This document shows positions 1-5,506 of a DNA stretch of 5,506 nucleotides, piece after piece. The notes under the pieces were generated by a model. The model ran no database searches and had not been told where the DNA came from. It saw only the letters and a program-made list of their open reading frames with translations. The first letter of the stretch is position 1. The number at the start of each line of letters is the position of its first letter. The DNA comes from Acidobacteriaceae bacterium (GTDB lineage: Bacteria; Acidobacteriota; Terriglobia; Terriglobales; Acidobacteriaceae): NCBI GenBank assembly GCA_003164255.1, contig PLST01000598.1:23226-28731 (forward strand), written 5' to 3'. The translations under genes were made by a program, and so were the position numbers.

Positions 1-70
1 GCGCGACATGATCTACACGGCCTGGGTGGACAGCGGTGTGCCGGTGAACGACCCTTACGCTGGTAAATAG
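1..70 (+). CDS. C-terminal end of an unidentified protein (partial)
   Basis: An open frame enters from the left edge (first full codon at base 2) and ends at TAG 68-70. The 22 visible residues read RDMIYTAWVDSGVP followed by VNDPYAGK. The 'D-[ILM]-[WY]-YTAWVDSG-x-P' character resembles, from memory, the tail of acidobacterial zinc-dependent phospholipase C / S1-P1 nuclease-like secreted proteins, but 22 residues are too few to assign a family. The in-frame codons look like real coding sequence and the frame closes cleanly just before a non-coding gap. The gene converges on the DUF2062 gene. Confidence 0.55.
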   Translation, partial: RDMIYTAWVDSGVPVNDPYAGK

Positions 71-76
71 AAGATT

Positions 77-107
77 GGGCTCAGGGTGAGAGCCTCAGAA
101 GTTTTCT
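77..107. terminator. weak hairpin between convergent genes, possible bidirectional terminator
   Basis: GGCTC (78-82) pairs with GAGCC (90-94) around a 7-base loop, with a G-T wobble extending it at 77/95. On the + strand a short T-rich run (TTTTCTT, 102-108) follows after 7 bases. On the - strand the sequence after the stem is also T-rich. The hairpin lies 7 bases after the stop of the left-edge gene and 80 bases beyond the stop of the DUF2062 gene, where a shared terminator would sit. The stem is short and the T-tract is displaced, so this is tentative. Confidence 0.22.
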
Positions 108-175
108 TGAGTGGTCAGCGTTTTCCTGGACTTTCTTTCTTGTTCCTGGGGTGGCCAAGATCCGCTTGCTCGTTT

Positions 176-649
176 TCAGTCGCCCACTTCAGCAGGGGCA
201 AGGGCGGGAATGCGCCGCAGCATCAGGGTCAGCGTGACCGTCATCAGCAGCACCGCTGGAATCGCCATCAGGACCCAGGCCAGGAGCGCGTGCCCAGCCA
301 GGCTGGACATCTGCGTAACGAGTTCGAAGGGGGAATACCCCAAGATCTGCCGGGTCGAGGGTGCAGGTGCGGATCCGGAAGCGAGCAGCCATCCGCCCAT
401 CCTCACAAACGGCACAATCATGACCAGTTGCAACGGCATGGCCAGGTAGTTGGCCACCTGAATAGCTGGCAGATTGAGTCGCAACGTGAGCGCCAGACCC
501 GCGCAAAGTACGGTTGGAATACCGACCACGGGGATGCAGCCGATGGCAAATCCGAGAGCCAGCGTGAGAGCCAGTCGCTGGGGTGACATGCCCTGCCGCA
601 GCCACACAGCGGCGTCGTGCTTGATCGACTTGGGGGAAAGTCGCTCCAT
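176..649 (-). CDS. DUF2062 domain inner-membrane protein
   Basis: This 157-residue protein matches the DUF2062 family, a small membrane protein family of unknown biochemical function. The visible signature is GMSPQRLALTLALGFAIGCIP (residues about 20-40), then PVVGIPT, then LRLNLPAIQVANYLAMPLQL (56-75) with PF.R.GG after it; these Gly/Pro-punctuated hydrophobic stretches are typical of the family. Hydrophobic segments lie at roughly 26-54, 62-90 and 117-143, so it should sit in the inner membrane. I chose the ATG at 647-649 because homology-like sequence starts just after it. The frame stays open back to 1369, but that extension runs antisense through ruvC, looks non-coding and is a shadow. 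A weak purine-rich stretch (GAGTGAGAG) precedes the ATG. The gene is alone on its strand and divergent from ruvC. Confidence 0.88.
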   Translation of the reverse strand: MERLSPKSIKHDAAVWLRQGMSPQRLALTLALGFAIGCIPVVGIPTVLCAGLALTLRLNLPAIQVANYLAMPLQLVMIVPFVRMGGWLLASGSAPAPSTRQILGYSPFELVTQMSSLAGHALLAWVLMAIPAVLLMTVTLTLMLRRIPALAPAEVGD

Positions 650-862
650 CACACTCTCACTCTTAATACGATTAGACAACGGATTTGGATTTTTGAATAA
701 GACTTTGGTGTGATTTTTGATCAAACTTTCGTGAACGGTCCAATTCCGAGTCGCGGAGTTGGCTTGTTGGAAAATGGGACCGGATACCGGCTTGTACAGC
801 GCGGCACATTGAAGGCGTTCGTTTGCCATGAGATACCGCCATCTGCGATACACTTGGACCCG
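650..862. promoter_or_regulatory. divergent intergenic region between DUF2062 gene and ruvC
   Basis: This 213-bp gap lies between two divergently read genes, so it must hold the start signals for both unless transcription comes from further away. Bases 655-728 are distinctly AT-rich compared with the flanking genes. They include a perfect 10-bp palindrome, TTTGATCAAA, at 716-725. I could not find a convincing -35/-10 pair on either strand. The reading frame of ruvC is open upstream to 710, but residues encoded before 863 bear no resemblance to RuvC, so I treat the stretch as non-coding. Confidence 0.4.
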
Positions 863-1396
863 ATGCGGGTGTTTGGAATCGATTGTGGAACCGAGATTAC
901 CGGCTACGGTGTCGTGGAGCCGGACGAGACCGCGCGCGAACAGCGTCTGGTCTGCAAAGCCATGGGAGCTATCCGGCTCAGCAAAACAAAATCCACCGCC
1001 GAGCGTCTTGAACAGGTGTTTCGTGAACTCTCCGCTGAAATTGAGCGTTGGCAGCCTGATGTTGTCGCGATTGAAGAGGTCTTTTATTCGGTGAATGCCA
1101 AGTCGGCGCTCAAGCTGGGCCAGGTGAGGGGAGTGGCGCTGCTTGCCGCGGCTCGCCAAGGTCTGCCCGTGGCTGAGTACGCACCTCTTAAAATCAAGTC
1201 CAGCGTGGTTGGCTACGGTCTCGCAAAAAAGGAGCAGGTTCAGTTCATGGTGGCCCGTCTTCTCAATCTGGCCGAATTGCCCCAACCTGCCGATGCGGCA
1301 GACGCCCTGGCCATCGCCATCTGCCACATCCACACGGCGCAGACGCTGGGCCTGCAGAACCAGCCCCAAACGCCAGTGCGGAGCGCCGCCCGATGA
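863..1396 (+). CDS. ruvC: crossover junction endodeoxyribonuclease RuvC
   Basis: RuvC is the dimeric, Mg-dependent nuclease that cuts Holliday junctions symmetrically during recombinational repair, acting with the RuvAB branch-migration motor. The 177-residue product is close to the usual length of about 173. The catalytic acidic residues are present: D7 in MRVFGIDCG, E71 (with E72) in VVAIEEVF, and D144 and D147 in PADAADALAIAICH. The conserved core SALKLGQVRGVAL (81-93) and the APLKIKSSVVGYGLAKKEQV region (107-126) are also clear. The ATG at 863 is chosen because RuvC proteins start with the first beta strand (M-[RK]-[VI]-x-G-I-D); only a weak TTGGA precedes it. Odd points: Cys8 replaces the usual Pro after Asp7, and Val88 replaces the usual Ala in LGQARG. 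The neighbouring gene is not ruvA or ruvB; its 3' end overlaps the next gene by ATGA. Confidence 0.96.
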   Translation: MRVFGIDCGTEITGYGVVEPDETAREQRLVCKAMGAIRLSKTKSTAERLEQVFRELSAEIERWQPDVVAIEEVFYSVNAKSALKLGQVRGVALLAAARQGLPVAEYAPLKIKSSVVGYGLAKKEQVQFMVARLLNLAELPQPADAADALAIAICHIHTAQTLGLQNQPQTPVRSAAR

Positions 1397-2079
1397 ACCG
1401 TGTTTCGTTCCAACCGGTTTTGACGCTCTTTGCCCTGCTTCTCGCCGCGCTGTCCCCTCCGGCCTACACCCAGCAGTGGCCTGCCGCCGATCCAGTCGTC
1501 ACGGTGGACTTCTCCAATCCCGGCACGAACCCCGCGCACTGGGTGTTGATCCTTCATCCCGACGGCAGCGGCCATTTTCACTCTGAACACGGAGTCGCTC
1601 CATCCAACGAATCCCAGTCAATGGATGTTCCGGACGTGGATCGCGACGTCCGGCTCAGCCCGGATTTCGCCGCGCACGTTTTTCAGGTAGCCCGCGGGCA
1701 CCACTGGTTCCGCGAGGACTGCGACAGCCATATGAAGGTAGCCTTTCAAGGCTGGAAGAAGATCAGCTACGCGGGACCGGAAGGACAGGGAAGCTGCACA
1801 TTCAACTTCTCAAAGGACAAGGATATCGCCGAACTCGGAGACACGTTTGTGGGCGTCTCCGAAACCATTCGCGAGGGCGCTCGGCTTGAGCTCTTGCTGC
1901 AGCATGACCGGCTAGGTCTGGATCAGGAGACCGAATTCATGGTCGACGCGGTGAAAGATGGCCGGTTGCGCCAGATAGGCGTTATTCGCGACATCCTTGA
2001 ACGCCTCGCCGATGATCCGGAGGTGATGGACAGGGTGAGGAAGCGGGCGCGGGTGTTGCTCGCTCGCACGGGAGCGTAG
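1393..2079 (+). CDS. secreted protein of unknown function, translationally coupled to ruvC
   Basis: This 228-residue protein matches no family that I recognise. The N-terminus is a classic signal peptide: MNRVSF, a hydrophobic core at about 9-20 (VLTLFALLLAAL), then SPPAYTQQ, with cleavage probably near residue 26-27, so it is exported. The mature part has a predicted beta-rich section (ADPVVTVDFS..., WVLILHPDGSGHFHSE at 50-65), a middle with HHWFREDC and SYAGPEGQGSCTFNFSKDKD, and a helical, charged C-terminus (about 155-225). The mature protein has two cysteines, C110 and C135, which could form a disulphide. The start ATG overlaps the ruvC stop (ATGA, 1393-1396) and no separate Shine-Dalgarno sequence is visible, so translation is probably coupled to ruvC. 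Its role in the envelope is unknown, and nothing in the protein suggests DNA repair. Confidence 0.85.
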   Translation: MNRVSFQPVLTLFALLLAALSPPAYTQQWPAADPVVTVDFSNPGTNPAHWVLILHPDGSGHFHSEHGVAPSNESQSMDVPDVDRDVRLSPDFAAHVFQVARGHHWFREDCDSHMKVAFQGWKKISYAGPEGQGSCTFNFSKDKDIAELGDTFVGVSETIREGARLELLLQHDRLGLDQETEFMVDAVKDGRLRQIGVIRDILERLADDPEVMDRVRKRARVLLARTGA

Positions 2080-2150
2080 AATTCATTTTGTTGCAGATTT
2101 TGCGCGACATTTTGATCCTTCAGGGTGTCCTATAGAAGTTGGGGTGCGTT

Positions 2151-2158
2151 TGGGGAGG
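2151..2158 (+). promoter_or_regulatory. Shine-Dalgarno sequence deciding the FecR-gene start
   Basis: TGGGGAGG ends 6 bases before the ATG at 2165-2167, which is ideal spacing. An in-frame GTG at 2144 would give a product seven residues longer, but it lies upstream of this ribosome binding site and would put the polar residues RLGRHT ahead of the signal peptide. The 85-bp gap before it (2080-2164) also contains a possible -10 hexamer (TATAGA at 2131-2136), but no good -35 partner. Confidence 0.75.
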
Positions 2159-2164
2159 CACACA

Positions 2165-3874
2165 ATGATCAGGCACAGGCTTATGGCATTCTCGGGTCTT
2201 GCGGCATTGGCGATTTCAGCCTTTCTGTTGGCACCGGCCAGCAGGGCGGACGACGCCACTCAGCCGGCTGCGGGCGCGGCTCGTCTTAGCAGTGTTGAGG
2301 GCCAGGTCAGAATCTCGCAGGGTGGCCAGGTGCTCGCCGACCCCGCCCTTGTGAATGCTCCACTGTTTACAGGAACCCGTGTTGAGACTGGCGATGACGG
2401 CAAGGCGGAGATTCAGTTTGACGATGGCAGCGTCGTTCGACTGGCTCCAGGCAGCGCGCTGCTGCTTACGGTGGTTGCGGCCCAGGGCTCCGCGGTTGGC
2501 CTGGAGAGCGGCCTCGCCTACTTCGAACTGCAGGGAGGCGCCCAGGGCGCGCCGTTGCGTGTTGCGTTTGGTGACAGCGTGGCCACTGCCACCGGCTTCA
2601 CCGTCCTGCGCGTCAAACTCGACAGCCCTCCGGGCGAACTTGCCGTTTTCTCAGGCAATGCCCATCTGGAGCGTGGAAACTCCATGGCCGTCGATCTGCA
2701 TGGCGGCCAGAGCGTTGCGCTCAACGCCACCGATCCCGGCCACTACAACCTTTCTGATTCCATTGAGCCGGATTCGTGGGACTCCTGGAACTCCGATCGC
2801 GATCAGGCTCTCAACGCCGAAGCCGCCGACCAGACCGGCGCAGCCACTAACTTTGCCAACAACAGCACTCCGGCATGGAACGACCTGGACGCCAATGGCA
2901 GCTGGTACAACGTTCCCAGCCAGGGATACGTCTGGTCGCCCTATGACGCCTCCAATTCCGGATTCGATCCCTACTCCAACGGGAACTGGATGGCAACTCC
3001 GGGCTACGGCTACATCTTCGTCTCCGGCTATCCGTGGGGCTATCTGCCGTACCAGTGCGGTGCCTGGAACTTCTATGACGGGTTTGGCTGGGGCTGGGCG
3101 CCCGGCTTGGGCATGGGCGGATGCAATCCATGGTGGGGGACCGGCGGTTATCGCGGTCCGAACCTCGGCAATTTGCCCCGCGGTTATCGCCCGATCCGTC
3201 GACCCATTCTTCTCGGGCCCGGAAACCGCCTTGCCGCTTCAGTCGTCCCGGTAAAACGGGGATCCTTCGTTGCTTCGGGTTCGCTGCCCGTGCGTAATCG
3301 GTATGCACCAGCGGAGATTGCCGGCGCAACCGTTGCGCCGTTGCGTCCGCTTCCTTCGCAACAGCACTATCAGCCGACGCCCTCAGGATTTGTCTATCAT
3401 CCTGCTGGTGGCTATCAAGGGACGAGGAGCGAAAATTACCCCACGAGCGACGTGCGTACCTCTGGGGGAGGCCGTGCAAGCTATGCGCCGGCGCCCGAGC
3501 CCCGGTACACGGCGGTGCCTAACGTCCCTCGGCCCAGCGCCCTGGTTCCTCAGCCCGGCGCTGCGAATGGCGCGTCGAATGCGAACACCGGAGCACCCGT
3601 ACCCGGCGTACCACCCGGTGGCCGTGTAGGCAAACCGCCAGACGCTCATCAGAGCTGGTCAACTGGCCGTACAAACAACAATGTCGCGCCTCCGGCCAGC
3701 CAGGCCCCACGCAACTATAGTCCGCCTCCTTCGGCTTCCCGTCCGTCCGGCGGCGGTGGAAGCCCTGGCAGCTTTGGTCCAAGCGGTGGTGGTGGCGGCT
3801 CGCACTCCAGCGGCGGCGGCAGCTTTGGTGGTGGCGGTGGCTCGCACTCCAGCGGCGGCGGGGGACACCACTAA
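2165..3874 (+). CDS. exported FecR-domain / DUF6600-like protein with Gly/Ser-rich tail
   Basis: The 569-residue product begins with a signal peptide (MIRHRLMAFSGLAALAISAF..., likely cleaved after SRA at residue 28). Residues about 40-190 form a FecR-type domain: ARLSSVEGQVRI, then VNAPLFTGTRVETGDDGKAE, IQFDDGSVVRLAPGSALLL and the GELAVFSGNAHLE section. Residues about 238-320 are rich in Trp, Tyr and Gly with the recurring pattern of DUF6600-like regions (NDLDANGSWYNVP, GYVWSPYD, YGYIFVSGYPWGYLPY, GFGWGWAPG). The rest is a low-complexity Pro/Ser linker (about 380-525) and a Gly/Ser/His tail ending GGGGHH. Classical FecR proteins are single-pass anti-sigma regulators in iron uptake; here the domain follows a signal peptide directly, no transmembrane anchor or sigma-factor gene adjoins it, and iron signalling should not be assumed. 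It is more likely a periplasmic or surface-exposed structural or binding protein. It lies 85 bp after the secreted-protein gene and may have its own promoter. Confidence 0.88.
   Translation: MIRHRLMAFSGLAALAISAFLLAPASRADDATQPAAGAARLSSVEGQVRISQGGQVLADPALVNAPLFTGTRVETGDDGKAEIQFDDGSVVRLAPGSALLLTVVAAQGSAVGLESGLAYFELQGGAQGAPLRVAFGDSVATATGFTVLRVKLDSPPGELAVFSGNAHLERGNSMAVDLHGGQSVALNATDPGHYNLSDSIEPDSWDSWNSDRDQALNAEAADQTGAATNFANNSTPAWNDLDANGSWYNVPSQGYVWSPYDASNSGFDPYSNGNWMATPGYGYIFVSGYPWGYLPYQCGAWNFYDGFGWGWAPGLGMGGCNPWWGTGGYRGPNLGNLPRGYRPIRRPILLGPGNRLAASVVPVKRGSFVASGSLPVRNRYAPAEIAGATVAPLRPLPSQQHYQPTPSGFVYHPAGGYQGTRSENYPTSDVRTSGGGRASYAPAPEPRYTAVPNVPRPSALVPQPGAANGASNANTGAPVPGVPPGGRVGKPPDAHQSWSTGRTNNNVAPPASQAPRNYSPPPSASRPSGGGGSPGSFGPSGGGGGSHSSGGGSFGGGGGSHSSGGGGHH
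3785..3861 (+). repeat. in-frame tandem repeat, two 35-bp copies with 42-bp period
   Basis: Bases 3785-3819 and 3827-3861 match at 33 of 35 positions. The last 23 bases of each copy are identical (GGCTCGCACTCC followed by AGCGGCGGCGG). The two differences are both third-position Gly codon changes, so the encoded unit GGGGGSHSSGGG is repeated exactly, 14 codons apart. It forms the C-terminal tail of the FecR-domain protein. The period is a multiple of three, so gain or loss of a copy would keep the frame. Confidence 0.85.
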
Positions 3875-3933
3875 TCGCCTGCGCGAACTGCGATCCTGCG
3901 GTCCAAATTGACGTGGTTTCGGAAGACTCAGGT

Positions 3934-3975
3934 CGGAGCGGGGCAGCTGTGCTTACCCCGTTCTGCTTTCTCTTT
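3934..3975 (+). terminator. probable intrinsic terminator of the FecR-domain gene
   Basis: Bases 3934-3943 (CGGAGCGGGG) can pair with 3956-3965 (CCCCGTTCTG) as a 10-bp stem that contains two G-T wobbles and four consecutive G-C pairs at its top, closing a 12-base loop. A pyrimidine run, CTTTCTCTTT, follows directly at 3966-3975. It begins 60 bases after the FecR-gene stop. The T-tract is interrupted by C residues, which lowers confidence. Confidence 0.45.
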
Positions 3976-4008
3976 GTCGAATCTCAGATTCTTCCGCGCA
4001 ATGAATAA

Positions 4009-4032
4009 CGCCTGCGCGCACGAATGCAGGCG
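4009..4032 (-). terminator. hairpin downstream of the URO-D-like gene, possible terminator
   Basis: CGCCTGC (4009-4015) is perfectly complementary to GCAGGCG (4026-4032), with one further wobble pair inside. Read on the - strand, the stem is followed by TTATTCATT, a weak T-rich tract. It lies about 140 bases beyond the stop of the URO-D-like gene, rather far for a dedicated terminator. On the + strand no T-tract follows. Confidence 0.28.
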
Positions 4033-4170
4033 AAATTTAGATAGCTTTGCCGATCTAGACGAAGCGCTGATTTGCTTTTCATGAGCACGGAAAAATCTGT
4101 CGATCAACAAGCGTAGAACGCCCTCGGCTGCGCTGGTTTATTGTGAACGACATCGAACAACCTTCGAAGA

Positions 4171-5355
4171 CTAGCAGCTGACTTTTTGATCAAATTCGGA
4201 AATGTCATATTCGCCGAGATGAAGAGGATAGCGGCCGTGCTCGCGAACGAGCTGAACAACATATTCATAGCTGGCGGGAGGTACGTTCCCCGGAACAGAG
4301 TGGTCGGATTGAAAGATGAATCCACCCCCCTTGGCAGCGTTCAGTTTTGTGAGGACCGCGGCCTTTAGTTCCTCACGACTTCCGGCCGCCCACAATTGCA
4401 CATCCATATTTCCGCAAAACCCGATGCGATGACCAAATCGCCGACGCAGGTCGATGGCATCCATTCCCGCCTTGAATTCCAGCGGATTGTACGCATCGAC
4501 GCCAACCTCGATGAAATCCTCAAAGATCCGATTCACGTTTCCGCATCCGTGGTAAATCACAGGCAGACCATGAGAGTGACACTCGTCGATGAGAGCTTTC
4601 ACGCCCGGTTTGAAATGGCTGCGCCAGAAAGCCGGAGAAAACATCATCCCTTTCTTATAGGCAACATCGCCCCAGATCACGATGCCATCGAGATGACCGT
4701 CCGCCGCTTTGATTTGCGCCTTAACGATTTCGAGAGCGTACTCGTTGATTCGATGGGCAAAGCGCGCAATCTCGTCCGGATACATGCCCATCCAGCACAT
4801 CGTGTTCTCAGATCCGATAATGCGCCACATCGTCTCATGCGCTTCGCAAACTCCGCCAAATACCGGAAAATCAGTCCAGGCAGCATTTATGCGATCAACG
4901 AATGAAGGCAGATTGCGATTGAATGAGTCTCCAACGCCATTGATCTGATCGTCCCCCGCTGAGAAGTAGCGGCGCGTATCCCACGGATCGTCAAATTCGA
5001 AAGCAATCATTTTATCGATGGTGTCCGTATCAAAGCTCAGGAACGCGGGCATGGCCTGGTTGAATTTCTTGAAGAGAACTGCCTCGAATCCCGTGCGGAC
5101 AACCACCTCCTCGGGAGAATCCTTCAAAACCTCGAACGGCTTTATATGTGGATCGAGGTTTGGATTGAACTGCATCCAATCCAGGTTGTAATAGCGGTAA
5201 ATATCCGCATCTGCTGACAGGTCAAACTCCTCGCGCCAGCGTTTGAGGAAGCTGCCCCAGAAGAAGTCGCTCACGGGAACGCGGTCTGGTTCCTGATGAC
5301 TCAATGCGGCCTTCATGCGTGCGAGTTTTTCAAGACAATTTGCAGTTCGTTCCAT
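4171..5355 (-). CDS. uroporphyrinogen decarboxylase (URO-D) superfamily protein, not HemE
   Basis: This 394-residue cytoplasmic protein has the features of the URO-D superfamily: an N-terminal EPDRVPVSDFFWG (22-34), FSPAFWRSHFKPGVKALIDE (239-258), GLPVIYHGCGNVN (263-275), DAYNPLEFKAGMD (287-299), HRIGFCGNMDV (309-319) and a C-terminal GGGFIFQSDHSVPGNVPPASY. It lacks the HemE substrate-binding signature RQAGRY near the N-terminus, so it is unlikely to make coproporphyrinogen. His269-x-Cys271 and Cys314 resemble the H-x-C-x(n)-C zinc ligands of the MtaA/CmuA branch, which transfer methyl groups between corrinoid proteins and thiols; the second cysteine lies closer than in MtaA, so the match is partial. 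The ATG at 5353-5355 has GGAG nine bases upstream. It follows a transporter gene by 19 bases, and an operon is likely. Methyl transfer is one hypothesis; no corrinoid protein gene is in view. Confidence 0.88.
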   Translation of the reverse strand: MERTANCLEKLARMKAALSHQEPDRVPVSDFFWGSFLKRWREEFDLSADADIYRYYNLDWMQFNPNLDPHIKPFEVLKDSPEEVVVRTGFEAVLFKKFNQAMPAFLSFDTDTIDKMIAFEFDDPWDTRRYFSAGDDQINGVGDSFNRNLPSFVDRINAAWTDFPVFGGVCEAHETMWRIIGSENTMCWMGMYPDEIARFAHRINEYALEIVKAQIKAADGHLDGIVIWGDVAYKKGMMFSPAFWRSHFKPGVKALIDECHSHGLPVIYHGCGNVNRIFEDFIEVGVDAYNPLEFKAGMDAIDLRRRFGHRIGFCGNMDVQLWAAGSREELKAAVLTKLNAAKGGGFIFQSDHSVPGNVPPASYEYVVQLVREHGRYPLHLGEYDISEFDQKVSC

Positions 5356-5364
5356 AGCAGTGTG

Positions 5365-5368
5365 CTCC
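5365..5368 (-). promoter_or_regulatory. Shine-Dalgarno sequence of the URO-D-like gene
   Basis: On the - strand TGGAGC lies with its GGAG core nine bases before the ATG at 5355. It sits within the 19-bp gap after the stop of the upstream transporter gene, supporting co-transcription of the two, and it fixes the start of the URO-D-like protein. Confidence 0.6.
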
Positions 5369-5374
5369 AGGTAA

Positions 5375-5506
5375 TTAAGTTATTCCCCCAAGGTGAGTGC
5401 CCCAGGTAAGCATCAGGATGGCTCCGGTGAGGACTGCGATCCCAAAGCCAATCATCAGGCGCGTGCTGGCCGCGCTTCCTCTCCATTCCCTGAACAGGAT
5501 GGCCAG
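5375..5506 (-). CDS. C-terminal end of a probable RhaT-like sugar transporter (partial)
   Basis: The frame enters from the right edge and ends at TAA (complement of 5375-5377). It is too short for a long-frame search, but its 43 residues are convincing: LAILFREWRGSAASTR, then a hydrophobic helix (about 17-36, LMIGFGIAVLTGAILMLTW), ending GTHLGGIT. The pattern 'LF-[KR]-EW-[KR]-G' followed by one last membrane helix and a short polar end is what I recall for the L-rhamnose-proton symporter (RhaT) type of the drug/metabolite transporter superfamily. Family identity rests on this tail only; another ten-helix transporter is possible. It is the first gene of a likely operon with the URO-D-like gene. 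Confidence 0.6.
   Translation of the reverse strand: MAILFREWRGSAASTRLMIGFGIAVLTGAILMLTWGTHLGGIT

Larger units (their letters stand above)
3875..4170. other. gene-free region between convergent genes
   Basis: This 296-bp gap separates the FecR-domain gene (+) from the URO-D-like gene (-). It holds two hairpins, listed separately, and no tRNA or recognisable RNA fold. A 60-codon frame on the - strand at 3928-4110 has no visible ribosome binding site and an unremarkable basic translation, so I do not call it a gene. The second half (about 3960-4170) is less GC-rich than the neighbouring genes, as expected of non-coding sequence. Confidence 0.6.

Noticed and set aside
710..862. N-terminal extension of RuvC by 51 residues from an ATG at 710.
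   Set aside because: RuvC proteins begin at the first beta strand (MRVFGID here). The extension is unlike any RuvC and covers the AT-rich divergent intergenic region.
650..1369. Open - strand frame extending the DUF2062 gene upstream across ruvC to give 397 residues.
   Set aside because: The extension is antisense to ruvC, a confident gene, and its translation shows no family features. The DUF2062 homology begins right after the ATG at 649.
2355..3254. A + strand 299-residue open frame in a second frame within the FecR-domain gene.
   Set aside because: It is an Arg/Pro/Thr/Ser-rich shadow typical of out-of-frame reading of GC-rich coding DNA, with no signal or ribosome binding site.
3785..3870. 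GC-rich repeats considered as a CRISPR or other non-coding repeat array.
   Set aside because: There are only two copies, they are in frame, and the differences are synonymous, so they are coding repeats of a Gly/Ser tail.
3928..4110. A 60-residue - strand open frame in the convergent intergenic region.
   Set aside because: There is no Shine-Dalgarno sequence, it spans both candidate terminator hairpins, and its composition resembles random sequence.
4396..4905. A + strand 169-residue open frame.
   Set aside because: It lies entirely antisense to the URO-D-like gene, whose motifs are strong. Its translation has no recognisable features.
4171..5355. Annotation of the URO-D-like gene as hemE.
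   Set aside because: The HemE N-terminal RQAGRY motif is absent, the N-terminus is instead EPDRVPVSDFFWG, and the neighbour is a transporter rather than a haem-synthesis gene.

Overview
The window looks like ordinary chromosomal DNA of a member of the Acidobacteriota (class Terriglobia). This rests on the RuvC N-terminus (GIDCGTE in place of the usual GIDPGT), which I associate from memory with that group, and on a FecR/DUF6600-type exported protein with a Gly/Ser/His tail. Base use is moderately GC-rich and even across the genes. I see no insertion sequence, phage gene, CRISPR array, tRNA or rRNA.

Layout: (1) Bases 1-70 are the last codons of a + strand gene of uncertain identity. (2) Bases 176-649 on the - strand encode a small DUF2062 inner-membrane protein, convergent with gene 1. 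(3) An AT-rich 213-bp divergent intergenic region (650-862) separates it from ruvC (863-1396, +), the Holliday-junction resolvase with its whole acidic active site. ruvC overlaps by 4 bases (ATGA) a gene for a secreted protein of unknown function (1393-2079, +). (4) After an 85-bp gap and a strong Shine-Dalgarno sequence comes a large exported FecR-domain/DUF6600-like protein (2165-3874, +), whose 3' end carries a short in-frame tandem repeat. A plausible intrinsic terminator follows at 3934-3975. (5) A convergent gene-free stretch (3875-4170) leads to a - strand pair read from the right edge: the end of a probable RhaT-like sugar transporter (5375-5506, partial), then, 19 bases later, a uroporphyrinogen-decarboxylase-superfamily protein (4171-5355). 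The latter lacks the HemE N-terminal signature but has a His-x-Cys...Cys set resembling the zinc ligands of the MtaA/CmuA methyltransferases.

The genes form at least three independent transcription units: DUF2062; ruvC plus the secreted protein, possibly continuing into the FecR gene; and transporter plus URO-D-like protein. The last pair is the most interesting, since it suggests that a non-haem URO-D homologue works with a substrate imported by the transporter. I found no convincing evidence of an undescribed multi-gene system. The most uncharacterised elements are the secreted protein coupled to ruvC and the URO-D-like enzyme.
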